Below, one piece after another: positions 1 through 7,121 of a stretch of 19,518 nucleotides of DNA (the first letter of the stretch is position 1; each line of letters begins with the position of its first letter). The stretch is from the NCBI GenBank assembly GCA_025923175.1, contig JAICGL010000009.1:1-19518 (forward strand). Reading direction: 5' to 3'. This stretch comes from Acidimicrobiia bacterium (lineage in GTDB: Bacteria; Actinomycetota; Acidimicrobiia; IMCC26256; BP-133). The notes beneath the pieces are model-generated. The model did no database searches. It saw only the letters and a list, made by a program, of their open reading frames with translations, and was not told the origin of the DNA. The position numbers and the translations under genes were made by a program.

Positions 1-1050
1 CAGCGTAGGGAGGACTTGCTCCGCGAAGAGGTCGAGATTTGCGCGGGCGATGTCGTCGGGCATACCGGCGTAGTTGAAGATTCCGATCACGCCGGCGGCG
101 TCGATGCGGCGGATGTTCTCCCGGAGTTGCTCGGTGACCATGGCCGGGGTGCCCCAGGCCTGGAGTTCGGCCAGGAAGCGGCTGAAGGCCTCTGGGCCGT
201 GCTTGGCGATCCGCTCGGCCAGCTTGCCGTAGTACTCGTAGCCGGGGATGTCGGCGAGACCGGCGTTGGCGAACTCGTAGTGCTCCAGAACCGAGTTGCA
301 GTAGCCAATGATCCACCGCTCGAGCATCTCCTGGGCGGCGGCTTCGCTTTCGTGCACCGCCACCCAGCTGGCCAGCAGTGGCTTCGGAGCCTCTTCGCCG
401 TTGATCTCCCGGTACAGGTCGCGATAGCCGGCGATGTCGGACTCGATCGTCTCCCAGGGCTTCTGGGCGATGATCATCATCCCGACGCCGAGCTCGGCCA
501 GGATGCGCGACGTCTCCGGCGAGATGGCGGAGGCGTAGACCCGGCCCCGGAAGGAGGCGAACGGGGCGGGGCGGATCTCGATGCGGGGCTGTTGGTAGAG
601 CTCACCGTCGTAGGCCATGACGCCCGTCTCGAGGGCCGACAGGATGGCCGTGGCGTACTCGGTGAACCGCCGGCGGGACTCCGCCATGTCGACGCGGAAC
701 CCCTCGAACTCCACCCGCCCCAGACCCCGCCCGAGGCCGAGCAGGACCCGGCCGCCCGACATGTGGTCGAGCAGGCTGACCTCCTCGGCCAGCCGCACCG
801 GGTCGTGCCAGGGCAGCACCATCACCATTGAGCCCAGCTGCACCCGTTGTGTGCGGGCCGCAACCCAGGTCAGGAACTGCGCCACGTTGGGACACATGTG
901 GTAGTCGGTGAAGTGGTGCTCCGCCGACCAGACGGAGTCGAACCCCAACGGCTCCGCGGCGGCCGCGATCTCGAGCCCTTGGCGCCAGACCTCGCCGTCG
1001 GGCCGGGCGCTGCCCGGGTTCTGGAAGAACGTCCCCAACCCAACGTGCAC
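1..1050 (-). CDS. LLM-class flavin-dependent oxidoreductase (luciferase-like monooxygenase), 3' end cut by window edge
   Basis: The reading frame starts at a GTG (1050-1048) preceded on the minus strand by AGGAGG at a spacing of about five bases, and stays open to base 1, giving 350 visible residues. The N-terminus MHVGLGTFFQNPGS and the segments SVWSAEHHFTDY, GSMVMVLPWHDPVRLAEE and LDHMSGGRVLLGLGRG are typical of the bacterial-luciferase TIM-barrel family, which binds reduced FMN (often as F420 relatives in actinobacteria) and oxidises small organic substrates with O2. The visible end (LFAEQVLPTL) resembles the usual C-terminus, so little is missing. It lies 29 bases downstream of the GH43 gene on the same strand and could be co-transcribed with it. 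The substrate cannot be read from sequence, and FMN versus F420 use is undecided. Confidence 0.9.
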   Translation of the reverse strand, partial: MHVGLGTFFQNPGSARPDGEVWRQGLEIAAAAEPLGFDSVWSAEHHFTDYHMCPNVAQFLTWVAARTQRVQLGSMVMVLPWHDPVRLAEEVSLLDHMSGGRVLLGLGRGLGRVEFEGFRVDMAESRRRFTEYATAILSALETGVMAYDGELYQQPRIEIRPAPFASFRGRVYASAISPETSRILAELGVGMMIIAQKPWETIESDIAGYRDLYREINGEEAPKPLLASWVAVHESEAAAQEMLERWIIGYCNSVLEHYEFANAGLADIPGYEYYGKLAERIAKHGPEAFSRFLAELQAWGTPAMVTEQLRENIRRIDAAGVIGIFNYAGMPDDIARANLDLFAEQVLPTL

Positions 1051-1079
1051 GTGAGACCTCCTGCTCGTTGGTGCAGAGC

Positions 1080-2054
1080 CTAGAGGGCCGGTTCGCCGTC
1101 CTTGAAGCGCAGCCGGCCGGTCCAGAAGGCGCGGGCGCCATCCGGGTAGCCGGTCGCACCGGTCCATCCGGAAAAGCCTAGGCGCAACTCACCGTTCAGA
1201 TCGGTGAAGACGGTCGGCCCATGTGGACCGTCCGCCTCGGTGGCGCCGGTCTCAAGCCAGGCGGCGCGTGGGGTCTCGTCGGCGCACGGTCCGAGCGGGC
1301 TCTTGCAGGTGGCGTAGCCGATCCCGGAGCGGGCCGAGCTCCAGCGTCCTCCGCCGTAGAAGAGGAAGTAGCGGTTCTCGGCCCGCACCATCGCAGGCCC
1401 TTCGACGGGGAAGTGCCAGCGGCTCGGTCGCTCGCTCAGCAGCCGCACCGCTTCTGAGCCTGACGACCAGCCCTGCCCGTCAGAGGTGAGCTCGCGGGAC
1501 CACAGCGCGGTTGGCTTCCCGACGGAATTGTCGTCGCTCTTCCAAAGGAGGTAGAACCCGCCGTCACGGTCGGCGAAGGGGTAGGGATCGATCGAACCGC
1601 CCTGCGACCGCTGACACACGAGTGGTTCGCTGGACGAGTCCCGGAACGGCCCGGCCGGTTTCGCTGCCGTGGCGACCGAGATGCACTGCCGGCGGCTCGC
1701 CCTCTCGGTCGTCGTGTAATAGAGGAGGTACCGGCCGTTGCGCTTCACCACGGCTGGCGCCCACGTGTTCCCCGAGCGGGCCCACCCGGGCAGCCTGGGC
1801 AGTGCGTCGCGGATCGAACTCCACGACTCGAGGTCGGTCGATGACATGACCGGAACGTTGGTCCACCGCCCCGACGACCTGATCTGCGTCGAGTAGGCGT
1901 AGTAGCGGCCGCCGTCGACCATCACGAATGGGTCGGGGAAGTCACCGTCGTACGCCAACGTGGTCGCCGCACTGCTCTGCGCCGCGGCTGGTGCCATGGC
2001 GGCGACCCCGGACAGGCCAGCCACCATGGCAAGGAACCCGAAGAAAGCCCGCAC
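1080..2054 (-). CDS. Secreted glycoside hydrolase family 43-like protein (intact copy)
   Basis: This 324-residue protein begins at a GTG (2054) with a Sec signal peptide (about residues 1-26, hydrophobic core then APAAAQ). The mature part looks like a five-bladed beta-propeller of the GH43 type, which cleaves arabinose- or xylose-containing polysaccharides. The three expected acidic residues can be placed: D41 in GDFPDPFV (base), D156 in GSIDPYPF (pKa modulator) and E218 in VEGPAMV (acid). The motif YYAYSTQ after the first Asp is also typical. A degraded paralogue on the other strand at 2882-3510 is about two-thirds identical over the shared C-terminal part. The 130-base upstream gap carries a perfect 13-base inverted repeat that may be regulatory. 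The exact glycan substrate is unknown; related clan GH-F proteins are the alternative. Confidence 0.87.
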   Translation of the reverse strand: MRAFFGFLAMVAGLSGVAAMAPAAAQSSAATTLAYDGDFPDPFVMVDGGRYYAYSTQIRSSGRWTNVPVMSSTDLESWSSIRDALPRLPGWARSGNTWAPAVVKRNGRYLLYYTTTERASRRQCISVATAAKPAGPFRDSSSEPLVCQRSQGGSIDPYPFADRDGGFYLLWKSDDNSVGKPTALWSRELTSDGQGWSSGSEAVRLLSERPSRWHFPVEGPAMVRAENRYFLFYGGGRWSSARSGIGYATCKSPLGPCADETPRAAWLETGATEADGPHGPTVFTDLNGELRLGFSGWTGATGYPDGARAFWTGRLRFKDGEPAL

Positions 2055-2108
2055 GATCTACGAGTTGATCACACGCGACGTCGTTGGACGCGAACCCTCA
2101 GACCATTT

Positions 2109-2165
2109 GACGGACGAACAGATTGCTGCATCCGATGGCGATGCCGTTCAACCTGTTCGTCCGTC
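2109..2165. repeat. Perfect 13-base inverted repeat upstream of the GH43 gene
   Basis: GACGGACGAACAG at 2109-2121 is repeated as its exact reverse complement at 2153-2165, with 31 bases between the arms. It lies between the end of the small secreted gene (2185) and the start of the GH43 gene (2054), both on the minus strand. There is no T-run after either arm, so a classical intrinsic terminator is not evident. It could be a stem-loop, a terminator of the actinobacterial type without a U-tract, or a two-site operator for the GH43 gene. Confidence 0.6.
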
Positions 2166-2184
2166 TCGCCGACGTCGTCGACAG

Positions 2185-2682
2185 CTATCGCTCGACGACG
2201 AGGTTCCTGAATACGTAGTGCGCCTTGCTGATAGGCCTGGTGACGCAGTCCCCATCGGCTGAGGTCACTTCAAAGGTGCCCGATGAGCGGGATCCCTTCC
2301 AGCTCCCTCCGAGTGCGCCGCCCTGGAAGGGTCCGTACGTGAATTCGATGGCGTCGTCGACAACGGTCTTTCCGTCCGCGAACGTGAAGGTCGCCTTCCC
2401 GGCTCCTTCGCCGCCGGAACTGCAAGTGTCCGGATCCTTGGTGCCGTACTTGCCTGCGGGCTCAACGGTGCCTTTCCCGCCGCCTTTACAGTTGAGAGTT
2501 CCGGGCTGGTCGGTTCCATAGGTGCCTGACGACGGAGATGTGGACAGTCCCGGTGTGATAACGAGGTCGCCTTCCGCTGTGCATGACATCGACTCGGCTA
2601 CGACGGGTGTGGATACGCCGGGGACGGCCCAGGCGACGACGATCAATGCGCCGAAGATGACACGGCGCGCCTTTCCGCTCAT
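2185..2682 (-). CDS. Small secreted protein with four cysteines, function unknown
   Basis: The start is placed at the ATG at 2682 (MSGKARRVIF) because a purine-rich AAAGGGGGG ribosome site precedes it and a Sec signal peptide follows directly; an upstream in-frame start at 2718 would add 12 poorly fitting residues. The product is 165 residues: a signal peptide to about residue 30 (VVAES), then a Gly/Ser/Thr-rich domain with alternating short beta-strand patterns. C34, C65, C87 and C146 could form two disulfides. It resembles by pattern a loose group of actinobacterial exported proteins of this size with no assigned role. It sits between the two oppositely oriented GH43 copies, which may mean a shared extracellular setting, but no function can be assigned. 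The 199 bases upstream (to 2881) hold no further gene. Confidence 0.75.
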   Translation of the reverse strand: MSGKARRVIFGALIVVAWAVPGVSTPVVAESMSCTAEGDLVITPGLSTSPSSGTYGTDQPGTLNCKGGGKGTVEPAGKYGTKDPDTCSSGGEGAGKATFTFADGKTVVDDAIEFTYGPFQGGALGGSWKGSRSSGTFEVTSADGDCVTRPISKAHYVFRNLVVER

Positions 2683-2881
2683 GATTCCCCCCTTTGACGG
2701 GCACACGGCCACGCCCATGCGGCTGCGCGCCTTTCTCGTCGAAGCGATGCTATTGAGCCGTTCCGCGCGCGCACAGGCTTGTGTGTCGTCCGACTTACAT
2801 AAGGGCCTTCACCACAGCGACACATGGAGCGACCGATCGGTTTCGACAGGTATTTCCCCTTCGCGGGTCGAACTGGGCACC

Positions 2882-3510
2882 GTGCGCGCAGCTCGGTTCA
2901 TGGGTGCCGTGCTCGGCGTGCTGGCCGCAGTGGCCGGTATTCCGGCGGCCGAAGCCGTCACTCCGGCGGTCAATGCACCGATGGCGTACGGGGGTGACTT
3001 CCCGGACCCGTTCGTTTTCGTCAACGGCGGCAGGTACTACGCCTATTCGACGCAGATCTAAATGCCGTCGGCCAGGCGACGTCCCTGTGGTCCCGCCGGA
3101 TGACCTCCGACGGGCTCAGCTGGTCATGGGGGTCGAAGGCGGTGCGACTACTGGGCGAGCAGCCGACCGGCTGGCATGTGCCGATGGAAGGACCTGCCAT
3201 GGTCTGGTCCGGCAACCGCTACTACCTGTTCTACGGCGGAGGGCCGTGGTATTCGGCCGCCTCAGGGATCGGCTATGCCACCTGCACGAGCCCCGCCGGG
3301 CCGTGCGTCGACCAGACATCGGCGACACCATGGCTGGCAACAGGAGCGACCACAGCGGTCGGCCCCCAGGGCCCGGTCGTGTTCAAGGACCTGAGCGGCG
3401 CGCTGCGGCTCGGTTTCTCCGGATGGGCGGGAACGGTCGGCTATCCGGCCGGTGTCCGCGCTATGTGGACGGGCCTGCTGCGCTTCACCAACGGTCAACC
3501 GACGATCTGA
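2882..3510 (+). pseudogene. GH43-like glycosidase pseudogene with an internal deletion and frameshift
   Basis: The 5' part, starting at GTG 2882, encodes a signal peptide (MGAVLGVLAAVAGIPAAEA) and the first GH43 motif GGDFPDPFVFVNGGRYYAY, then STQI and a TAA at 3059-3061. Homology resumes at once in another frame (NAVGQATSLWSRRM from 3061) and runs to the TGA at 3508-3510. Compared with the intact paralogue at 1080-2054, the jump goes from I58 to N176, about 117 codons lost (near 349 bases, not a multiple of three). This removes the second catalytic Asp (D156 of the paralogue) and breaks the frame. By eye count, 94 of about 141 C-terminal residues match the paralogue, so the duplication is old. 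The rest of the 3' frame carries no other lesion, pointing to a fairly recent deletion. An independent gene starting at 3100 is unlikely because it would lack the first two propeller blades and a signal peptide. Confidence 0.88.
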
Positions 3511-3535
3511 CGCTTCCCGCCGACCTCACCTTTGT

Positions 3536-3579
3536 CCGCGGAAGAGCAGGCCGGCGGCGTACGGCCCGCTCCTCCGCGG
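3536..3579. terminator. Long GC-rich hairpin between converging genes (terminator-like)
   Basis: CCGCGGAAGAGC (3536-3547) pairs with GCTCCTCCGCGG (3568-3579) with one mismatch, and an inner stem GGCCG/CGGCC (3549-3553 and 3562-3566) extends it. It lies 26 bases after the GH43 pseudogene stop and 12 bases past the stop of the minus-strand ferritin gene, the expected place for a bidirectional terminator. Neither side has a T-run, so the termination mechanism is inferred from position and stem strength only. Confidence 0.55.
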
Positions 3580-3591
3580 GTGGTGAGAAGA

Positions 3592-4386
3592 TCAGACGAA
3601 GAACGTCGAGTCGGCGGCCTTGTCGAGCGGCTGGAAGGCCTTGTCGGCGACGGGGGTTTTCGGCTGGGTGAAGTGGCCCAGGATCGCCATGTGGCGGGCT
3701 TCGACTCCGCCGACCGTCATGGCCGTCTGGCGCAGCATCGGGGTGGAGAGCTTCATGCCGACGCCCTGGTACGTCTGCGCCGCGATCTGCTCGAGGGCGA
3801 AGGCGAACTTGAGGACGTCCTGCTCCGTCTTGAGGGCGGCGATCTGGGCCTCGAAGGCCTTGGCCGCCGTCGGGTTCGGGTCGTTGTAGGGCTGGCCGCC
3901 GAGCTGGACGGCGGCGGCGTTGAACGCCTTGGCGTGCTCGTCGTGGTGGCTCTTGAACATCACGGCCGCCTTGGCGATCGGGTCGCTGATCTTGAGGGCG
4001 GCCGCGTTCGTGATGGCCTTGTCGTAGACGGCGACGGCGAAGATCTCGAGCGATGCGGCCGTGCGGGCGATGGTCTGGTCGGTCTTGTTGCCGCCCGCCG
4101 CCGCTGCGGTCGTCGCCGTGGTATCGCTGGCGCTGCCGCTGTTCGTCTCCTCGTCATCGCCGCAGGCGGCCAGGACGGTGCCGCCGACCACGGCCAGGCC
4201 GGATAGTCGCATGAACCGGCGCCGGTTGAAGCCGCCGAGGAGGACGTCGGCCTTCGCTTCCGGCGGCGTCTCCTTGTCGTCGACCAACAGGCGCATGAGA
4301 GAGTCGCGCCACTTCGGCATGACTGCGCGGTGTTCCGCGTCGAGGTCCCGCAACTCGCGCCGCAGTTCGTCTTTGCTGATGTCCAT
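3592..4386 (-). CDS. Ferritin-like domain protein, Tat-type lipoprotein (paralogue A)
   Basis: This 264-residue protein has an unusual layout: a charged N-terminal segment of about 50 residues (MDISKDELRRELRDLD...), then a twin-arginine motif RRRFMRLSG at 55-63, a hydrophobic stretch, and a lipobox LAAC with C75 as the likely lipidated residue. A Thr/Ala linker leads to a four-helix ferritin-like domain. Probable metal ligands recur in the right order: E114, H148-x-x-H151, E199 and E229-x-x-H232, the same set as in the neighbour at 4415-5131. Proteins of this class (Ferritin_2-like) are di-iron candidates exported folded by Tat; their reaction is mostly unknown. It is the last gene of a three-gene unit, 28 bases after paralogue B. 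Metal binding is inferred from residues, not shown. Confidence 0.88.
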   Translation of the reverse strand: MDISKDELRRELRDLDAEHRAVMPKWRDSLMRLLVDDKETPPEAKADVLLGGFNRRRFMRLSGLAVVGGTVLAACGDDEETNSGSASDTTATTAAAAGGNKTDQTIARTAASLEIFAVAVYDKAITNAAALKISDPIAKAAVMFKSHHDEHAKAFNAAAVQLGGQPYNDPNPTAAKAFEAQIAALKTEQDVLKFAFALEQIAAQTYQGVGMKLSTPMLRQTAMTVGGVEARHMAILGHFTQPKTPVADKAFQPLDKAADSTFFV

Positions 4387-4414
4387 GTCTCTCGTCCTCT
4401 CGTGAGCGCGGCGA

Positions 4415-5131
4415 TCAGGCGGCCGGGAACTTGGCGGGGTCGAGCGCCCCGTCCTGGGTTTCGAACGCCGGCAGGAAGCCCTTCTCGTCGAGGGGCTTGC
4501 CGAGCACGAGGCCCAGGGCGACGGCGTGCTGCGCCTCGACGGGCATCACTGACGCCACGGCGTTGTAGGCGGCCTCGCTGCCCAGGGCGCCGAGGGCGAA
4601 GATGTACGTCGCCGCGGCGGCGTTCTCCAGGCCGTAGGCCAGCGCCACCACCTCGTTCTCCGTCTTGGCCGCGGTTAACTGCGGGGTAACCATGTCGAGG
4701 ACGCCCTTGTTTGCCGCGACGTTGGGGTTCGTGCCTGCCGCCTTGAAGGCGTCGCCGTGCTGCTGGTGCTGGCCGGCGAAGGCGGTGGCGGCGTCGAGGA
4801 CGGCCTTGGTCTTCACCTTGCCGCTCTTGGCGGCGGCCTGGTAGGCGGCCACGGCGGCGTACTCCACGCTGGCGGCGAAGGTGGCGATGTCCCCGTCGCT
4901 TGGCGCCGCCGCGCTCCAGGCCCGGGGAACGAGCCGGCCGACCGGCATGGCCGCTGAGCCGATGACCAGTGCGGCGCCGCCGACGCCGAGGCCGGCGAGG
5001 AACCTCCGGCGCGACGAGGCGGTCTCGAAGATGAGGGCTCGGTTGTCATCGGTGAACGTATCCATGGCGGCGCGGTGCTGGTCGTCGATCTCGGCGACCA
5101 TGCGGCGCAGCTCCCTCTCACTGATTTCCAC
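4415..5131 (-). CDS. Ferritin-like domain protein, Tat-exported (paralogue B)
   Basis: The start is the GTG at 5131, seven bases after AGGAGG on the minus strand. The 238-residue product repeats the plan of its downstream neighbour: an N-terminal charged segment (MEISERELRRMVAEIDDQHR), a twin-arginine motif RRRFLAG at 41-47, a hydrophobic core and a probable signal peptidase I site near AWSAA (about residue 74) in place of a lipobox. The ferritin-like bundle carries E90, H122-x-x-H125, E169 and E199-x-x-H202 as candidate metal ligands. It is therefore expected to be soluble or loosely bound outside the membrane, while paralogue A is lipid-anchored. It lies between the cupredoxin gene (58 bases upstream) and paralogue A (28 bases downstream), so joint transcription is likely. 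Role is unknown; iron oxidation, storage or peroxide handling are possibilities. Confidence 0.88.
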   Translation of the reverse strand: MEISERELRRMVAEIDDQHRAAMDTFTDDNRALIFETASSRRRFLAGLGVGGAALVIGSAAMPVGRLVPRAWSAAAPSDGDIATFAASVEYAAVAAYQAAAKSGKVKTKAVLDAATAFAGQHQQHGDAFKAAGTNPNVAANKGVLDMVTPQLTAAKTENEVVALAYGLENAAAATYIFALGALGSEAAYNAVASVMPVEAQHAVALGLVLGKPLDEKGFLPAFETQDGALDPAKFPAA

Positions 5132-5189
5132 GCAACAACCTCCTGATCGGTGCTCCTGACTGGTGGGGAAGAGAAGTCCGTCGGCTGAC

Positions 5190-5564
5190 TCAGGGCGCGA
5201 CGGTGACCGAGCCGGTCATGTACTGATGGATGCCGCAGATATAGGTGTACGACCCCGGCTGTCCGTAGGTGATGGAGAAGGTGGCGTCCTTCGCCATGTC
5301 AGGGCTAACGGGTGTCGCCAGCGGGCTCGTGTCCTTGATGCTGTGGACTGCGGTATCCCCGTTCGTCCACGTCACCTTGGCGCCCGGCTTCACAGTCGGG
5401 TTTGGCGGTGTGAACTGGAAGTTCACTATCTGAATTGACGCGACACCCGGCGGCGTGGCCGGCGTTCCCCCCTGTTTCTCGCCGCCGTCCCCACAAGCGG
5501 CCCCTGCCAGGACCGCAGCGACGGCGAAGACGGTCGATCGGATCAGCCCCCCGGAGCGCGCCAT
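5190..5564 (-). CDS. Cupredoxin (type 1 copper) lipoprotein
   Basis: The 124-residue product has a lipoprotein signal (hydrophobic core then LAGAAC, C24 the likely lipidated Cys), a short Gly/Pro/Thr linker and a plastocyanin-like beta-sandwich. The four type 1 copper ligands are all visible with canonical spacing: H74 in TAVHSI, and C110, H113 and M116 in the motif CGIHQYM. Proteins of this kind carry single electrons outside the cytoplasmic membrane. It is the first gene of the unit that continues with two exported ferritin-like proteins, which makes an electron-transfer link to their metal centres plausible though unproven. No strong Shine-Dalgarno is seen before the ATG. The upstream gap (5565-5684) also holds the terminator of the next gene. 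Confidence 0.92.
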   Translation of the reverse strand: MARSGGLIRSTVFAVAAVLAGAACGDGGEKQGGTPATPPGVASIQIVNFQFTPPNPTVKPGAKVTWTNGDTAVHSIKDTSPLATPVSPDMAKDATFSITYGQPGSYTYICGIHQYMTGSVTVAP

Positions 5565-5619
5565 GCCGGGTGTTCGGACCGGATGCCTATCCCGGATGAG
5601 CCCTTCTTGTTCCTCCCGA

Positions 5620-5660
5620 CAATGAAACGCCCCGCCACCGGGTTGTCCGGCGGCGGGGCG
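5620..5660 (-). terminator. Rho-independent terminator of the MscS-like gene
   Basis: On the minus strand, 24 bases past the stop at 5685, a 14-base stem (5647-5660 with 5628-5641, one mismatch) closes a five-base loop and is followed by a short T-rich stretch (GTTTCATT). This is the clearest intrinsic terminator in the window. It separates the MscS-like gene from the cupredoxin/ferritin operon downstream of it. Confidence 0.8.
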
Positions 5661-5684
5661 TCGCTCTTGGAATGAGTTCGGGCG

Positions 5685-6521
5685 TTACGAACGGTTGCCG
5701 TTTGGGCCAGTTATGCGGCCGGTCTGGGTCGACGCGTATCCCGGGGTGCTCGACTCACGCGACTCCTCGCGCAGATCGGCCACCTGCTCCTTGCGCTCCT
5801 GGGCACGCTGCTGGATCCGCTGGCCGGAGCCCTGCGCCTGCTGGCGCATCTGCGGACCTTCCTGCTCGATCTTCGACAGCGCCTTCTCCCACTGGGTCCG
5901 CATCGGGGTGATGCCCCCACCCCCGATGGCGATCACCGACGACCCGACGATGATGGCCAGGGCGGCGTAGAAGAGGCCGTTCACGATCGGGGTGGCAATC
6001 TGCAGCTGGCTCAGTGCCGCGAACAGGCCGATGGTGACGATCGTTGCCGACGCCGCCAGTGCCAGGCCCCGCCCGTAGCTCAGCCCGCCCAGGGACGCCT
6101 CGACGATCTCCTTCACACCGGCGGCGATGGCCGATGCCACGACGACGATGAGAATCGCGGCGAAGACCTTGGGCAGGTAGGCGACCACGGAAGTCAACAG
6201 GTCGCTGACCGGGTTCGTCCCGAACACCCCGAAGGCCATCTGGAGAGCGAGGAGGAACACGGTATAGAAGACCACCTTGCCCACCAGCGAGGAGGCGTCG
6301 TAACTCGAGTTCTCCAGTGCTTTCTTGAGACCGCCGCGTTCCACGGCGCGGTCGAACCCGACCCGCTCCAACACCTTGTCGACGATTGTGGCCACGGTCT
6401 TTGCGACGATGTAGCCGATGAGAAGGATCACCAGGAAGCCAATGAACTTCGGAATGAACTCGGCGGTGTTGGCCCACGCCTGATCCAGCCCGTCGGTAAA
6501 CCCAGCTGCCATGATCTGCAT
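5685..6521 (-). CDS. MscS-like membrane protein with two TM-helix repeats
   Basis: The 278-residue protein holds two copies of the conserved TM-helix repeat seen in small MscS-related proteins: EFIPKFIGFLVILLIGYIVA (about 21-40) and AYLPKVFAAILIVVVASAIA (about 114-133), each followed by an amphipathic segment (KTVATIVDKVLE; GVKEIVEASL). Further membrane segments lie at about 80-100, 155-172 and 180-199. The soluble beta-domain of true MscS is absent; after AIGGGG the protein ends in a Gln/Glu/Arg-rich probable coiled coil (205-255) and a polar tail. It is likely an inner-membrane protein related to mechanosensitive channels, but channel activity is not shown for this short form. The start ATG 6521 has a GAAAGG site upstream; an alternative ATG lies three codons in. 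It is divergent from the gene at 6642. Confidence 0.82.
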   Translation of the reverse strand: MQIMAAGFTDGLDQAWANTAEFIPKFIGFLVILLIGYIVAKTVATIVDKVLERVGFDRAVERGGLKKALENSSYDASSLVGKVVFYTVFLLALQMAFGVFGTNPVSDLLTSVVAYLPKVFAAILIVVVASAIAAGVKEIVEASLGGLSYGRGLALAASATIVTIGLFAALSQLQIATPIVNGLFYAALAIIVGSSVIAIGGGGITPMRTQWEKALSKIEQEGPQMRQQAQGSGQRIQQRAQERKEQVADLREESRESSTPGYASTQTGRITGPNGNRS

Positions 6522-6641
6522 GTTTACTGACCTTTCGCGCGTTAAGTGGTCTCACGCGGCCATACCCTCCATCCTCCGGTGGCATTCCTCCTATTCCTGG
6601 GTAGGTGTCGGGCAGCGTTCCGGGGATATCGGGGAGGATCG

Positions 6642-7121
6642 ATGCGTCGTGCCGTCGACCAACTCATTGAACTGATCCAGTTCGCCGGTGTGGCCGTCGC
6701 ATTCGTCGGGGTGGTGGTGACCGTCGTGCGGGCGGCGCTGGCCAGTCTGGCCGGGGGGCGGAGCACCAAGTTCACGGACATCGGCCTCGATCTGGCCCGC
6801 ACCGTGCTCGTCGCGCTCGACCTGCTGCTCGTCGGGGTGATCCTCGAGGTCGCCGTGGCCGTCGACGAGGTCACCTTGACCCGTCTGGCGACAGTGGCCG
6901 GCCTGCGTATCGGCCTCACCTTGCTGATCGCGTTCGAAGATGCCTATCGCACCGACACCGCCGGCAGCCGGGGGAGCATCAGTCGGCCGTGGGCGAAGGG
7001 ATTGGGCCGTGCCCGCGACGTCCGGCAGACCACCTCGGTGGTGGGGGCCGATCAGCGTGCCGAGAACGTCTGGGCCGACCGGGCCCGTCTGGGCCGCGAC
7101 TGGCGCCGTACGGCCGGCTGA
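6642..7121 (+). CDS. DUF1622-like small membrane protein
   Basis: The start is placed at ATG 6642 because GGGGAGG lies four bases upstream; the frame is open back to 6546 but that part does not look coding. The 159-residue product has hydrophobic segments at about 8-33, 50-75 and 82-98, and then a polar, Arg-rich cytoplasmic tail of about 60 residues. The middle motif (TDIGLDLARTVLVALDLLLVG) followed by LRIGLTLLIAFE matches the pattern of the DUF1622 family, whose function is not known. The family is usually about 110-130 residues, so the tail is an extra. The gene is divergent from the MscS-like gene, with 120 bases between their starts, and ends immediately next to the stop of the converging DinB-type gene. 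Confidence 0.72.
   Translation: MRRAVDQLIELIQFAGVAVAFVGVVVTVVRAALASLAGGRSTKFTDIGLDLARTVLVALDLLLVGVILEVAVAVDEVTLTRLATVAGLRIGLTLLIAFEDAYRTDTAGSRGSISRPWAKGLGRARDVRQTTSVVGADQRAENVWADRARLGRDWRRTAG

Noticed and set aside
3100..3510. The 3' GH43 part as an independent small gene starting at ATG 3100
   Set aside because: It would encode only the last part of a propeller without a signal peptide or the first two catalytic residues, and it joins exactly to the 5' part when compared with the intact paralogue.
6546..6641. A longer N-terminus for the DUF1622-like protein
   Set aside because: The extra 32 residues lie in the divergent promoter region and lack family similarity, whereas GGGGAGG precedes the ATG at 6642 at a good distance.
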